A DNA stretch of 64,000 bases, taken from the NCBI RefSeq assembly GCF_008520305.1, contig NZ_ML703268.1, forward strand, positions 86,424-150,423. The letters are read 5' to 3'. This document shows positions 17,289-26,701 of the stretch, in pieces. The DNA is from Mesorhizobium sp. SARCC-RB16n (GTDB lineage: Bacteria > Pseudomonadota > Alphaproteobacteria > Rhizobiales > Rhizobiaceae). The stretch's first letter is position 1, and each line of letters begins with the position of its first letter. The position numbers were made by a program, and so were the translations under genes. The notes below the pieces were generated by a model. It did no database searches. It was not told the DNA's origin and worked only from the letters and a program-made list of their open reading frames with translations.

Positions 17289-18263
17289 ATGATCCGATTT
17301 CTAACGAAAATGGTGGCCGGTGCCGCCCTTGTGGCGATGGCCGCGGGCGGCGCGGCGCTGGCCCAGCCGGCAAAGCCGGAATGCCTCGCCGGTGCCAAGC
17401 CCGGCGGCGGCTTCGATCTCACCTGCCGCCTCGCCGCCAACGCATTGCTTGTCACCAAGCAGATTTCACAGCCGATGGCCGTGACCTACATGGAAGGCGG
17501 GGTCGGCGCGGTCGCCTACAACCATGTCATTGCCAAGCGCCCCAAGGACGGCAATCTCATCACCGCCGCTTCGTCGGGCTCGGCGCTGCTGATCGCCCAG
17601 GGCAAATTCGGCCAGTATGACGAGAATGCCGTACGGTGGCTCGGCGCGCTTGGCGCGGATTACGGGGTTCTCGTCGTGAATGCCGACTCGCCCTACAAGA
17701 CGCTCAAGGATCTCGTCGACGCCTACAAGGCCGATCCGTCTTCCTTTGCCATCGCCGGCGGTGGCGCCGTCGGTTCGCAGGACTGGATGAAGGCCTCGCT
17801 TCTCGCCAAGGCCGCCGGCCAGGAGCCCAAGCAGATGCACTACGCTGCCCTCGAAGGCGGTGGCGCCGTTCTGACGGCACTCGAAGGCGGGCACGTCCAG
17901 GTCGGATCGGGCGATGCCGCCGAAATGGTCAAGCACCATGTCGCCGGCAAGATCCGCATCCTTGCCGTCATGGCACCGCAGCGGCTGACGGGCGCATTGG
18001 CCGATGTTCCAACCGCGCACGAACAGGGCTTTGACATCGATTGGCCGATCTGGCGCGGTTACTACGTCGGCAAGGATGTCTCCGACGCCGATTTCGACTG
18101 GTGGGTGAAAGCCTTCGAGGCTGCCAGCAAGACCCCCGAATTCGCGAAGGAACGCGAGGAGCGCGGGCTGTTCGAATTCACCATGGTCGGCAAGCCCTTC
18201 GAGGAGCGCGTCAAGGCCGACGTCGTGCGCTTCAAGCAACTCGCCAAGGAAGCCGGAATGTAG
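17289..18263 (+). CDS. tctC: Tripartite tricarboxylate transporter binding protein TctC
   Basis: The 324-residue periplasmic protein has a signal peptide (about residues 1-25, ending ALAQ) and the TctC/Bug fold, seen in AKPGGGFDLTCRLAANAL, TYMEGGVGAVAYNH and the later AGGGAVGSQDWMKA. TctC proteins capture di- or tricarboxylates and deliver them to the TctAB permease. ATG at 17289 is preceded by GAGGAGA. It heads a tctC-tctB-tctA operon and is divergent from the two-component system. The ligand is likely a carboxylate; whether citrate is not decided by sequence. Confidence 0.9.
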   Translation: MIRFLTKMVAGAALVAMAAGGAALAQPAKPECLAGAKPGGGFDLTCRLAANALLVTKQISQPMAVTYMEGGVGAVAYNHVIAKRPKDGNLITAASSGSALLIAQGKFGQYDENAVRWLGALGADYGVLVVNADSPYKTLKDLVDAYKADPSSFAIAGGGAVGSQDWMKASLLAKAAGQEPKQMHYAALEGGGAVLTALEGGHVQVGSGDAAEMVKHHVAGKIRILAVMAPQRLTGALADVPTAHEQGFDIDWPIWRGYYVGKDVSDADFDWWVKAFEAASKTPEFAKEREERGLFEFTMVGKPFEERVKADVVRFKQLAKEAGM

Positions 18264-18273
18264 TCCCCAAAAA

Positions 18274-18313
18274 GGCAGCGGACCCTCCCCGACGATTGGA
18301 AGGTCCGCCTGCC
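18274..18313 (+). other. Intra-operon hairpin between tctC and tctB
   Basis: GGCAGCGGACC (18274-18284) pairs with GGTCCGCCTGCC (18302-18313), with one bulged base, across a 17-nt loop. No T-run follows. Such hairpins after a binding-protein gene commonly protect its message and leave more tctC than tctBA; this use is inferred. Confidence 0.55.
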
Positions 18314-18357
18314 GACTTCCGGACGAATGACTTCAAACGGACTGACGGAGGACCGCA

Positions 18358-18816
18358 ATGTCTGACAACGCCAGAACCACCTTACTGATTGGCCGCATCT
18401 CGGCATTGTGTCTGATCGGCCTGGCCGTTGCCTATGGTGTCGGCGGCGCCAGCATCGAGTACGCCTTCTCGTCCGACCCGCTCGGGCCTCGCGTGGTGCC
18501 GGTGGCCCTGGCCACCGTTCTGGGACTTCTGTGCCTGTTCTATCTGCGCTCGCCCGGCACTGCCGAGGCGTTTCCATCCGGACGGCTTTTGTGGCGCGTG
18601 CTCGCCATCCCTCTGTTGCTGGTCGTCTGCGTCGCGATCTTCGAGACGGTTGGTTTCGCTATGTGCATCTTCCTGCTGACCTTCGGCACGGGCCTGATCT
18701 TCGGCGCGCCGCTCGGTTACGCGGCAGCCGGCGCGGCCGGTCATGCGGCGTTGTGGTGGTTCATCTTCTCCTACCTGCTGCAAGTCTATCTGCCCACGGG
18801 CACACTGTTCGGCTGA
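18358..18816 (+). CDS. tctB: Tripartite tricarboxylate transporter small membrane subunit TctB
   Basis: A 152-residue hydrophobic protein with about four membrane segments (near residues 10-30, 38-60, 80-115 and 118-150), as expected for TctB, and sitting between tctC and tctA. It forms the permease with TctA in the inner membrane. ATG at 18358 is preceded by GGAGG. Sequence conservation in TctB is low, so the call rests on topology, size and gene order. Confidence 0.86.
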   Translation: MSDNARTTLLIGRISALCLIGLAVAYGVGGASIEYAFSSDPLGPRVVPVALATVLGLLCLFYLRSPGTAEAFPSGRLLWRVLAIPLLLVVCVAIFETVGFAMCIFLLTFGTGLIFGAPLGYAAAGAAGHAALWWFIFSYLLQVYLPTGTLFG

Positions 18817-18854
18817 CCGCGGGTCGGCCGCTCCTTGCGGGAAAGGCAAACATT

Positions 18855-20381
18855 ATGAATCTCGATTATCTCTGGCATGGGTTCGCCGTTGCCCTGACCG
18901 GCCAGAACCTTCTCGTCGGCCTGATCGGCTGCTTCATCGGCACACTGGTCGGCGCGCTTCCCGCCATCGGCCCCATCAACGGCATCGCCCTGTTGCTGCC
19001 GATCGCCTACACGATGGGCCTTCCCGCCGAAAGCACGATGATCCTGTTGTCGGCCATCTATTGCGGCGCCGAATATGGCGGTCGCATTTCGTCGATCCTG
19101 CTCAATGTGCCGGGCGATGCCGGCGCCGTGATGACGGCACTCGACGGCTATCCGATGGCGCGGCAGGGGCGGGCCGGCGAAGCCTTGACGCTGTCCGGCA
19201 TCTCGTCCTTCGTCGGCGGCATTCTCGGCTCCATCGGCCTGGCGCTGTTCGCGCCGGTGCTTGCCCGGCTGGCCATCGGCTTCGGCCCGGCCGAATATTT
19301 CGTGCTGATGGTCTTCGCTTTCGCCACTCTGGGCTCGATGGTCGGTAGCCAGCCCGTCAAGACGCTGATCGGCTGCACACTCGGCCTGATGCTCGCCACC
19401 GTCGGCCTCGACGCCACGTCGGGCGCCTACCGCTTCACTTTCAATCAGCCCGAACTCGGCGACGGCATCGAATTCGTGGTGCTGGTGATCGGCCTGTTTT
19501 CGATTTCGGAAGCGCTGGTCATCCTAGAGCACCAGGGCCGCGGCTTCACCGTGATCCGCGAACTCGGTCGCATGACCGTGCGCGCGGCCGATGTCGCAAG
19601 ATGCACGGGCACCATGCTGCGCAGCTCGGTTATCGGCTTCGTCGTCGGCGTGCTGCCTGGCACCGGCGCTTCCGTTTCCAGCGCTATCGCCTACACCACC
19701 GAAAAACGCTTGTCGGACACCGAGGACACCTTCGGCAAGGGCGACGTGCGCGGGTTGGCGGCGCCGGAAGCGGCCAACAACGCCACCGCCTGCGGCGCTT
19801 TCGTGCCGATGCTTACCCTCGGGATTCCAGGCTCCGGCACCACCGCCGTCATGCTTGGCGCCTTGATGCTCTATAACATCCAGCCGGGACCGATGCTGTT
19901 GACCGAGCGGCCGGAGATCGTCGGCGGCCTGGTCGCTTCGCTGTTCATCGGCAACTTTCTGCTGCTGCTGCTCAATCTTCCGCTGGTCAACATCTTCGCC
20001 CGCGTGCTGACCGTTCCGAACTGGCTTCTGGTTCCCGGCATTCTGGTCCTGTCGATCGTTGGCGTCTATTCGACCCACGCCTCCGTCTTCGCAATTTTCC
20101 TGATGCTCGGCATCGGCATGGCCGGCTGGCTGCTGCGTAAGGCGGGCTTCGACATGGCGCCGATCATCCTCGGCTTCGTGCTCGGCCATGTCATGGAAAT
20201 CAACCTGCGCAACGCGCTCGCGATCAGCGGCGGCGAATTGTCTATCCTCTTCTCCAGTGCCATCTGCATCGTGTTGTGGTTCATGGCGGCGGCGGTGGCG
20301 GTCCTGCCGACGATGCTGTCCTGGCGCTCGCGGCGATTGAAGGTGGCTCGCACCGCTGGGATGCCGGCGATCGACGGCTAG
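18855..20381 (+). CDS. tctA: Tripartite tricarboxylate transporter large permease TctA
   Basis: The 508-residue inner-membrane protein has about 11-12 hydrophobic segments and typical TctA motifs: GTLVGALPAIGPINGIALLLP near the N terminus, CGAEYGGRISSILLNVPGDA around residues 74-93, and LPGTGASVSSAIAYTTEKR plus LTLGIPGSGTTAVMLGA in the second half. It carries the sodium-coupled transport path. It is the last gene of the operon; the next recognisable coding sequence is a truncated minus-strand gene ending exactly at the tctA stop. Confidence 0.93.
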   Translation: MNLDYLWHGFAVALTGQNLLVGLIGCFIGTLVGALPAIGPINGIALLLPIAYTMGLPAESTMILLSAIYCGAEYGGRISSILLNVPGDAGAVMTALDGYPMARQGRAGEALTLSGISSFVGGILGSIGLALFAPVLARLAIGFGPAEYFVLMVFAFATLGSMVGSQPVKTLIGCTLGLMLATVGLDATSGAYRFTFNQPELGDGIEFVVLVIGLFSISEALVILEHQGRGFTVIRELGRMTVRAADVARCTGTMLRSSVIGFVVGVLPGTGASVSSAIAYTTEKRLSDTEDTFGKGDVRGLAAPEAANNATACGAFVPMLTLGIPGSGTTAVMLGALMLYNIQPGPMLLTERPEIVGGLVASLFIGNFLLLLLNLPLVNIFARVLTVPNWLLVPGILVLSIVGVYSTHASVFAIFLMLGIGMAGWLLRKAGFDMAPIILGFVLGHVMEINLRNALAISGGELSILFSSAICIVLWFMAAAVAVLPTMLSWRSRRLKVARTAGMPAIDG

Positions 20382-20615
20382 ACGCAGCAATGTCGCATAA
20401 GCGGCATTCATCCGGCGATCGTAGTCGCTTGATGCCGCCGTCTCGCAGTCGGTTTGACCAGCGGTAGAACCATTGGCCGCATCGTTCAGGCAGCGCTCGA
20501 GCGTATCGGCGGTGGCGTCTTTCAGACCTGCGGCCATCAGGCTCGCAGGCAATAGCAATGTCGGCAAGCAGACCAGTGCCCCACTGCGCCAAAGCCTCAT
20601 GCCAATGTTCTGCAT
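20376..20615 (-). pseudogene. Truncated LprI-like (DUF1311) exported protein
   Basis: A start with GGAGG before ATG at 20615 leads into a signal peptide (ALVCLPTLLLPASLMAAG) and the first part of an LprI-type domain (LERCLNDAANGSTAGQTDC, then YDRRMNAAYATLLRLA). At residue about 80 the similarity stops, exactly where the convergent tctA gene ends. The frame stays open beyond, but only as the antisense of tctA with biased, meaningless sequence. The usual C-terminal part (helix with Gln/Arg and the last cysteine) is missing. I read it as a gene cut by a rearrangement at the tctA 3' end. Confidence 0.6.
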
Positions 20616-20981
20616 CCTGCCTCCGAGGATGTTTCCAAGCGCGGTGAAACCGCGCCTGGACCTGGTGGCCAATGCGGCAGGTCATCCGCACGATGACGTG
20701 ATAAAAGGACCATTCAACGATCGATCCAATCGGATAAAATCCAGGAAGACAACAGCCGGGACGATGCGCATGAGCGACGAAGCCGATAACGACACCCATA
20801 TCGTGAACCGGCTCGCCTATGTCAGGGCCGATCCGACCAGCACGACACGCTGACGCTTCTCACCATGATCGATGCCGCGCATGGACCTGAGGACGCGGCT
20901 GCGGCTGAGCGAGGAAAAGAACGGCGGGAGCAATCAGTTCCAATAGGCTGGCAACGATCGTCCGTGGGCGGGCGGTATTTC
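20616..20981. other. Intergenic region, 366 nt
   Basis: Apart from the ribosome-binding site of the truncated gene at its left edge, I see no assignable gene or RNA. A 29-codon frame starting at ATG 20764 is possible but has no family match and little support. Confidence 0.3.
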
Positions 20982-22055
20982 CTAGTCCGAGTCAGCCATC
21001 ATCTGCCGGCCGCCACCGCCTGCCCAGGCACGCCATTGCCGCTCATCGCCATGGAAGACGTTGAGGTCGATGCGGCCGGTCACGCCATGCGACAGGCCGG
21101 AGCCGGAATATTGCCAGAACAGCCACTTGCGATCGGGATAGACCTTTGACGGATGCCGGGCCACGGCGCGCAGCCAGAAGGGGTAGTCTGGGAAGGCGCC
21201 CTGGAGGTTGTCACGATAGAAGTCGGGCGCCGTGTAGATGATCGGCCGCTGGCCATAGTGACGCTCCAGCTTGTCCATGAACACCTGCATCTTCTCAAGC
21301 ACCTTTTCGCGCGACGGCCGGCGCTGGCAGCTGGAGTCGCCGTTCCACTCGACGTCGATCACCGGCGGCAGCGCGCCCTCCACCTTCGGCACGTTGCGGA
21401 TGAACCAGTCGGCTTGCTCGCCGGCGGTGCGGCACCAGTAGAAGAAGTGATAGGCGCCGCGCTTCAGGCCCGCGGCGCCGGCGCCGCGCCAGTTCCTGGT
21501 GAACATCGGGTCGAGATGGTCGCCGCCGTCGGTCGCCTTGATGTAGGCGAAGTTGGCGCCCTGGGCGCGCAGCTTTTCCCAATTCACGTCACCCTGCCAG
21601 CGCGACACGTCGACACCGTGCACGGCAAGGTGACGGGGCGATGAGCGGCCGAAATTGATCGGCTTGGCATCGCGAAAACCGTATCGCGTGACCGGGCCTG
21701 CCAGCATGGGTGGTGCCGCCCGCGACAACAGCTTCGGCGGCGACACCAGGGCGGCCTCCTCGATCGGCGGCTCGACGCTGTCGGGCAGTTCGGGCGCCGG
21801 AAAAGCCACCGTCTCTTCCTCTGCTAGGCCAAAGGGCCGAGCGGTGTCGTCCTCGGACGCAACCTCAATCCGCTTGCGCGGCGCGTTTGCCCTGGCCACC
21901 GGAACGGACGCGATCGGCGCGCTTGGCCTCACAACCGAACTGGTCGTTTCATTGGATGGCTTCTGCATGTCGAGCGCATCCATGCCCGATGTCGACGAAC
22001 AGCCGGCAAGGCATAGCGATGCGATCACGAAACTGATGACGCCTGGTAACCGCAT
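20982..22055 (-). CDS. GH25-family muramidase lipoprotein
   Basis: The 357-residue protein has a lipoprotein signal (CLAGC lipobox, Cys19), a Pro/Ala/Glu-rich linker to about residue 145, and a glycoside hydrolase family 25 domain. The domain shows HGVDVSRWQGDVNW, the acidic DVEWNGD (Asp and Glu of the active site), YHFFYW and IDLNVFHGDE. GH25 enzymes cut the beta-1,4 bond between N-acetylmuramic acid and N-acetylglucosamine. It would act in the periplasm anchored to a membrane, in peptidoglycan remodelling. It is divergent from the DUF1402 gene. Confidence 0.9.
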   Translation of the reverse strand: MRLPGVISFVIASLCLAGCSSTSGMDALDMQKPSNETTSSVVRPSAPIASVPVARANAPRKRIEVASEDDTARPFGLAEEETVAFPAPELPDSVEPPIEEAALVSPPKLLSRAAPPMLAGPVTRYGFRDAKPINFGRSSPRHLAVHGVDVSRWQGDVNWEKLRAQGANFAYIKATDGGDHLDPMFTRNWRGAGAAGLKRGAYHFFYWCRTAGEQADWFIRNVPKVEGALPPVIDVEWNGDSSCQRRPSREKVLEKMQVFMDKLERHYGQRPIIYTAPDFYRDNLQGAFPDYPFWLRAVARHPSKVYPDRKWLFWQYSGSGLSHGVTGRIDLNVFHGDERQWRAWAGGGGRQMMADSD

Positions 22056-22291
22056 CTGGACCTGTACTCAAACACAACAGACCGAAGGCGACGGCCGACG
22101 GACAACCAGACGAGTTATGAACGAGAAATTACCAATAAAGTTTGAATCAAGTTTTTTACCATAGCTGTGGCCGCTATCAGACAGTCGCGGGCAGCGGCCC
22201 GGCCAAGCCTTGACAGCGCCATGATGTGGCTGTTGAGAACGATATGCGGCGTTTGTGCTGGCGTTCCAAAGAATCCTGAAAAGGCCCCCCG

Positions 22292-23260
22292 ATGACCGCG
22301 TTGCAGCGACTTCTCCTGGTCTTCCTGCTCGCCGTTCCCGGCGGAGGAGCTTTTTCGTTGCAGGCGGCGCATGCGAGCGGGCTGGTCGTCGTTCCCAAGG
22401 GGAACCGCTCCGTGACACAGCCGGCCATTCCGGAGGCATCGGCCACGCGAACCCGCGCCTTCAAGACCACCTACGATGAGAAGTACGAAAAGATCGTCGC
22501 ACTGTTGAAGCGCGAGAAGAAGCTCGTGGCGCACATCAAGCAGGCGGCGGCGGCCTACGACATCGACCCCATCCACATCGTCGGCGCGCTGGTCGGTGAG
22601 CATACTTACAACGTTACCGCCGTCGGCTCGGTGCAGACCTATTATGTGAAAGCGTTGTCCTATTCCGGCCTCGACTTTGCCTTCCGCTACAAGGGCGTGC
22701 CGGTGCAGACCTTTGTCCAGCGGCCGGAATTCGCCAGTTGCGCGGAGATCAAGGACAGCGCCTCCCTATGGAGCTGCCGCGACAGGGTCTGGGTCGAGCA
22801 TTTCCGCGGCAAGACCGTCGACGGCGTCACTTATGACGCCATGACCTTCCAGCAGGCGTTCTTCCAGCCCTTCTTCGCCGGCCAGACTTTCGGCCTCGGC
22901 CAGATCAGCCCGCTGACGGCGCTCGAAGTGACGGATCTGGTCAACAAGGTGAGCGGCTACGACAGGCTCACGCCGGATCATCCGCAGGCGATCTATCGCG
23001 ATGTCATGGATCCGGACCGCAGCATCGTCTACATCGCCGCGATCGTGCGCGACGCCATCGATGCCTACAAGGAACAGGGTTTCGACATCTCCGGCAATCC
23101 CGGCATCACGGCGACGCTCTACAATGTCGGCCAGCCACGGCATCGGGCAGCCGCCCTCGCCAGCGGCAAGGGCGGCAAGCTGCCGGTCGAGAATTATTAC
23201 GGCTGGCTCGTCAACGACAAGCTCGACGAACTCAGGAGCCTGCTCGACAGCGGCAGCTGA
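22292..23260 (+). CDS. DUF1402 family exported protein, lysozyme-like
   Basis: The 322-residue protein has a signal peptide (about residues 1-29, ending AAHA) and the DUF1402 domain, including DIDPIHIVGALVGEHTYNVT (a Glu in the position of a transglycosylase catalytic acid), FGLGQISPLTALEVTDLVN and GNPGITATLYNVGQP. This arrangement resembles lytic transglycosylases, where Glu, GLGQI and TLYN line the active site. The family is typical of Rhizobiales. Its position next to a GH25 gene supports a cell-wall role; enzymatic activity is inferred. Confidence 0.82.
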   Translation: MTALQRLLLVFLLAVPGGGAFSLQAAHASGLVVVPKGNRSVTQPAIPEASATRTRAFKTTYDEKYEKIVALLKREKKLVAHIKQAAAAYDIDPIHIVGALVGEHTYNVTAVGSVQTYYVKALSYSGLDFAFRYKGVPVQTFVQRPEFASCAEIKDSASLWSCRDRVWVEHFRGKTVDGVTYDAMTFQQAFFQPFFAGQTFGLGQISPLTALEVTDLVNKVSGYDRLTPDHPQAIYRDVMDPDRSIVYIAAIVRDAIDAYKEQGFDISGNPGITATLYNVGQPRHRAAALASGKGGKLPVENYYGWLVNDKLDELRSLLDSGS

Positions 23261-23286
23261 GGAACACTTTCAAAAAGGGAGCTTGC

Positions 23287-23919
23287 GTGCAGTCGTTCAT
23301 CGACCAGAGCGTTTGTTTCATCGAGAACCATCAGGCCTGGGCGGGCCTCGTGGTCGGATTGCTGGCCTTCGGCGAATCGCTGGTGCTGGTCGGCATCCTG
23401 TTGCCCGGCACGACCGTGCTGATCATCGTCGGCGGCCTGGTGGGCGCCGGTATCGTCCAGCCCCTGCCCGTTCTCCTTGCCGCGGTGATCGGCGCGGCAC
23501 TCGGCGACACCATCTCCTATTTTCTCGGCAAATGGCTTGGGCGCGGCGTCGTCCACAAATGGCCGCTCAACCGCTATCGCCGCGATATCGCCAGGGCGCG
23601 CCTGTTCTTCCATCGCTACGGTTTCGCCGCGGTTTTCGTCGGCCGCTTCTTCGGCCCGGTGCGTGCCACCGTGCCGCTGGTCGCGGGCATGATGGGCATG
23701 AACAGACGCCGCTTCCAGATCGCCAATATCCTGTCGGCGATCATCTGGGCGCCGGTCGTGCTGTCGCCGGGATGGCTGGTGGCGAAAGGGGCCGACAGTC
23801 TGCCCGAACCCGACGCGACCAGCCTGTTCGGCCTGGCGGTGATTGCAGCCATTGTAGCGGCGATCATCGTCGCCGTGGTCGTCATCAGACTGCGCGGCAG
23901 GCGCGACGCCCGGACTTAG
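23287..23919 (+). CDS. DedA family membrane protein
   Basis: The 210-residue inner-membrane protein shows the DedA/VTT pattern: FGESLVLVGILLPGTTVLI, then LGDTISYFLGKWLGRG, and FVGRFFGPVRATVPLVAGMMGM with the conserved arginines. DedA proteins help recycle undecaprenyl phosphate or other lipids across the membrane, dependent on the proton gradient. The start is GTG at 23287 after AAAAAGGGAG. It lies 26 nt behind the DUF1402 gene, so the two are probably co-transcribed. An UppP phosphatase gene 1.7 kb further on fits the same lipid cycle. Confidence 0.9.
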   Translation: MQSFIDQSVCFIENHQAWAGLVVGLLAFGESLVLVGILLPGTTVLIIVGGLVGAGIVQPLPVLLAAVIGAALGDTISYFLGKWLGRGVVHKWPLNRYRRDIARARLFFHRYGFAAVFVGRFFGPVRATVPLVAGMMGMNRRRFQIANILSAIIWAPVVLSPGWLVAKGADSLPEPDATSLFGLAVIAAIVAAIIVAVVVIRLRGRRDART

Positions 23920-23948
23920 GCGCGCGCCGCGATTGATGGCGCCAAGCA

Positions 23949-24740
23949 TCAACCGCGTTTCCTGAAGACGCCGATCATCGGCCCCAGGTTCCAGTAGTCG
24001 TCGTTGCGGCCGATGGCCGGAGCGAGCAGGCTCGATATCGTGCCGTCGAGAAAGAGTGCGTTGTCGCAGCCGAGCGCATCGCGAAACAGGCGGGCGAAGG
24101 CATGGAAGGTCACCGTGCCGTTCGAGATGGCGAAGACGGCAACCCCGTCCTTTCGCACCCCGACACCGTCGCGGCTCTTGCGCGAGGTGCCGTCGGCCTG
24201 GAATTTCGGGTGAAGCTGGCCGTCGATCACCAGCATTGGCCCTGATTGCGTCGCATAGTCGGTGGCTGGCCGCCGCTTGACGAAGTCCCTGGTCGCACGG
24301 ACCGCGGCCTGGCCGCCGCCAATGTAGAAGATGCCGTTCGGCTGCAGCGAAAAATTGCCGCTGCCCGATCCCGTCTTCACGCCGGCCATTTCCCGGCCGC
24401 GCTCGACATAGAGACCGACCGGCCTGAGGTCGGGATGATACATGCCGGCGTTGATGGCAAACAGCATGGTGCGGCCGGCCGTGCGCTGGGCGTTGTCGAG
24501 ATTGTGCAGCGATTGAAAAGGCTTGCCTGTCGGGTCTTTCCAGAATAGTTCGATCGAATACAGCTTCGGATCGACCTCGCAGACGAGAAAGCTGGCCGTC
24601 TCGAAGGCGACGTCACGGCACGGCGGCACCGCAGCGAACCACTGGCCGAATGCCACCGTCGTGGCGACTGCATGCGGCAGCGTGGCCTTGAGCAAGGTCA
24701 GCAGCAAGGGCGCCGAATGCAGGAGTGTCAAGAAATCCAT
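23949..24740 (-). CDS. Phosphodiester glycosidase (NAGPA-like) family protein
   Basis: The 263-residue protein has a hydrophobic N terminus (about residues 5-30, probable signal) and a NAGPA-type domain: MLFAINAGMYHPDLRPVGLYV, then FSLQPNGIFYIGGG, and CDNALFLDGTISSLLAP. The human homologue domain removes GlcNAc from phosphodiesters; bacterial members act on envelope glycans, generally without a known substrate. Start ATG at 24740 is chosen because the hydrophobic segment follows directly. It converges with the DedA gene. Confidence 0.82.
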   Translation of the reverse strand: MDFLTLLHSAPLLLTLLKATLPHAVATTVAFGQWFAAVPPCRDVAFETASFLVCEVDPKLYSIELFWKDPTGKPFQSLHNLDNAQRTAGRTMLFAINAGMYHPDLRPVGLYVERGREMAGVKTGSGSGNFSLQPNGIFYIGGGQAAVRATRDFVKRRPATDYATQSGPMLVIDGQLHPKFQADGTSRKSRDGVGVRKDGVAVFAISNGTVTFHAFARLFRDALGCDNALFLDGTISSLLAPAIGRNDDYWNLGPMIGVFRKRG

Positions 24741-24854
24741 GCGCGTTCCGGATTGTCGGTTCCAACGAACTGTCGTGGATAGCACCGCTTGCCGGCAGGA
24801 TGAAGGATTTGCTCAGGGAGAAGCTTGGATGACGACCGGGATGCCCGGCCGTGG

Positions 24855-25484
24855 CTATTTGACGGCGCTGACCAGCTTCTCTTCTTCGCCGCCAAGAATG
24901 GAGACCCAGTGCCCGGTGTTGTCGCTCGCCTGTCTTTTCAGATAGCGATACGGCGTTTGGTTCCAGAGGCGAACCTTGTCGACGAGATTATCGAGGATGA
25001 AGTCGCCCTTGTCGGTACGCACCGTCAGCACGGCATGGCCTTCGCCGTCCGGCTTGCGAACCACCGTCATCAGGAGATTCGCTATGGCGATGCCCAGACT
25101 GTTGAGCTCACGCCGCTTTTCCAGCGCGTAATCCTCGCAATCGCCGAAGCCATTGTCCGGATAGGCCCACCATTCCTCCTTGCCGTAATTGTCCAGATCG
25201 CTCATCGGCTTGACGCGCGCGTTGACCGAAAGGTTTACGGCGCTGATCTCCCGCGACAGCTTGGCGGTCATGCGTTCCGGCTCGCTGTCGGGTGAACGGA
25301 TCGAGCATTCGGCGGAATGGATCTTGCAGAAATCATAATGGCCGATCGGCTGGGAGGTCGAGCCGCCGATAATCATGGAAACGGGAGCCGTGTAGGCGGA
25401 ATTCGCCGCCGAACAGAAAGCAATCAGGGCAATCGTAAGCCCCAGCCCCTTCGCCTTCCGGCGCCAACCCATCGAGGATGCCAT
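24855..25484 (-). CDS. Bacterial transglutaminase-like cysteine proteinase (BTLCP)
   Basis: The 209-residue exported protein has a signal peptide (about residues 1-33) and the BTLCP catalytic triad motifs: Cys in FGDCEDYALEKRR, His in GHAVLTVRTDKG and Asp in FILDNL. LapG, which cleaves surface adhesins, belongs to this superfamily, but rhizobial copies are numerous and mostly unstudied. It is periplasmic by prediction. The LapD-type partner is not seen nearby. Confidence 0.87.
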   Translation of the reverse strand: MASSMGWRRKAKGLGLTIALIAFCSAANSAYTAPVSMIIGGSTSQPIGHYDFCKIHSAECSIRSPDSEPERMTAKLSREISAVNLSVNARVKPMSDLDNYGKEEWWAYPDNGFGDCEDYALEKRRELNSLGIAIANLLMTVVRKPDGEGHAVLTVRTDKGDFILDNLVDKVRLWNQTPYRYLKRQASDNTGHWVSILGGEEEKLVSAVK

Positions 25485-25630
25485 CCGGCCCCGCCCACCT
25501 GTTTTGTTAACAGAACGTTAAGGGCTGTTATATCCCGAAGTCAATCAAACCGGCCGATCACATCTTTGAGGGGCGCCGCATGTCCGTTCGGGGGTTGCAG
25601 CAGCGCAACACCCAAGTTCAGGTTACGGAG

Positions 25631-26503
25631 CTAGACAAGCCACCCCATCGCCACGCCCAGCAGCAGGACGACGCCGAGAAGGCCACGGTAGATGACGAAG
25701 GGCCAAGCGGAGAAGCGTTCCAGCACACGCATCAGGCCCCAGATGGCGAAAAAGGCGGAGATCGAGGCGACGACCAGTCCCACGCCGAGAACCGACCAGC
25801 CATGGGCATCGAGGTGAACCTTATGCAGTTCCCAGAGCTCCTTGAGGCCGGCGAGCGCGATCGCCGGCAACCCAAGCAGGAACGAGAAGCGTGCCGCCTC
25901 CGCCCGCTTGAAGCCGAGCCCAAGTGCCGCCGTCAGGGTCGAGCCCGAGCGTGAGACGCCGGGGATCAGCGCGCCGACCTGGGCGACACCGACAAGAAGC
26001 GCGTCGGCCAGCGACGCTTCGCCGATCGTACGCTTGTGACGGGCGAAAATCTCGGCAAGCGCAAGCAGAATCGCCATGGCGATGCAGGCCCAGCCGATCA
26101 CGCTCAAGCTGCGCAGCGGCGAATTGCAGGCGTTCAGAACGCCCGAGAGCGCCACGCCGGCGATCACAATTGGAATTGTCGCCAGCACGATCCAGGAGGC
26201 CAGCTGGAAATGCCGGTCAGCGAAATCGCGCCGTGTGAGAGCGTCGATCGAGCCGAACAGGAGATCCCGGACATCGCCCCAGAAATAGCTGACCACGGCG
26301 GCAAGAGCTGCAAGCTGCATGGCGGCGGAGAAGGCGGAACCCGGATCTTGCCAGCCAAGCACCGCCGGCACGATGCGCATATGGGCGGTCGAGGAAATCG
26401 GCAGCAATTCAGTGATGCCCTGCACCAGGCCGAGAAAGGCGACCTTGGCAAATCCAAGGCCAACAAAGCCCGTATCCACGCCCTGAGTGCAGATGTCAGC
26501 CAT
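25631..26503 (-). CDS. uppP: Undecaprenyl-diphosphatase (BacA/UppP family)
   Basis: The 290-residue polytopic membrane protein carries the UppP signatures: LGLVQGITELLPISSTAHM near the N terminus and the phosphatase motif IPGVSRSGSTLTAALG around residues 180-195. UppP dephosphorylates undecaprenyl diphosphate to recycle the lipid carrier for peptidoglycan and other surface glycans. I chose ATG at 26503; upstream codons add residues with no family match. It stands alone on the minus strand. Confidence 0.92.
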   Translation of the reverse strand: MADICTQGVDTGFVGLGFAKVAFLGLVQGITELLPISSTAHMRIVPAVLGWQDPGSAFSAAMQLAALAAVVSYFWGDVRDLLFGSIDALTRRDFADRHFQLASWIVLATIPIVIAGVALSGVLNACNSPLRSLSVIGWACIAMAILLALAEIFARHKRTIGEASLADALLVGVAQVGALIPGVSRSGSTLTAALGLGFKRAEAARFSFLLGLPAIALAGLKELWELHKVHLDAHGWSVLGVGLVVASISAFFAIWGLMRVLERFSAWPFVIYRGLLGVVLLLGVAMGWLV

Positions 26504-26701
26504 TTCGGGTTCCGTATGTGAGAGATCGAAGTTGCGCTGAACTGACTGGTGGCGGTCAGTCCGGAGCAAGCCTTACCGTCACGGATCGTATAATCAATTT
26601 ACGGATTTGTAAGCTGGCGCCGCCGCGCCGAATGCGCACAGCTCGAAACCGCCCCAAAAGGGGCCGGGCCGTGTTCCCATAGGGGTAAATCATCAAAGCA
26701 G

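Noticed and set aside
19524-20375. Continuation of the LprI-like gene through the antisense of tctA
   Set aside because: The frame is open but its sequence is meaningless repeats of His/Arg/Asp; the family C terminus is absent.
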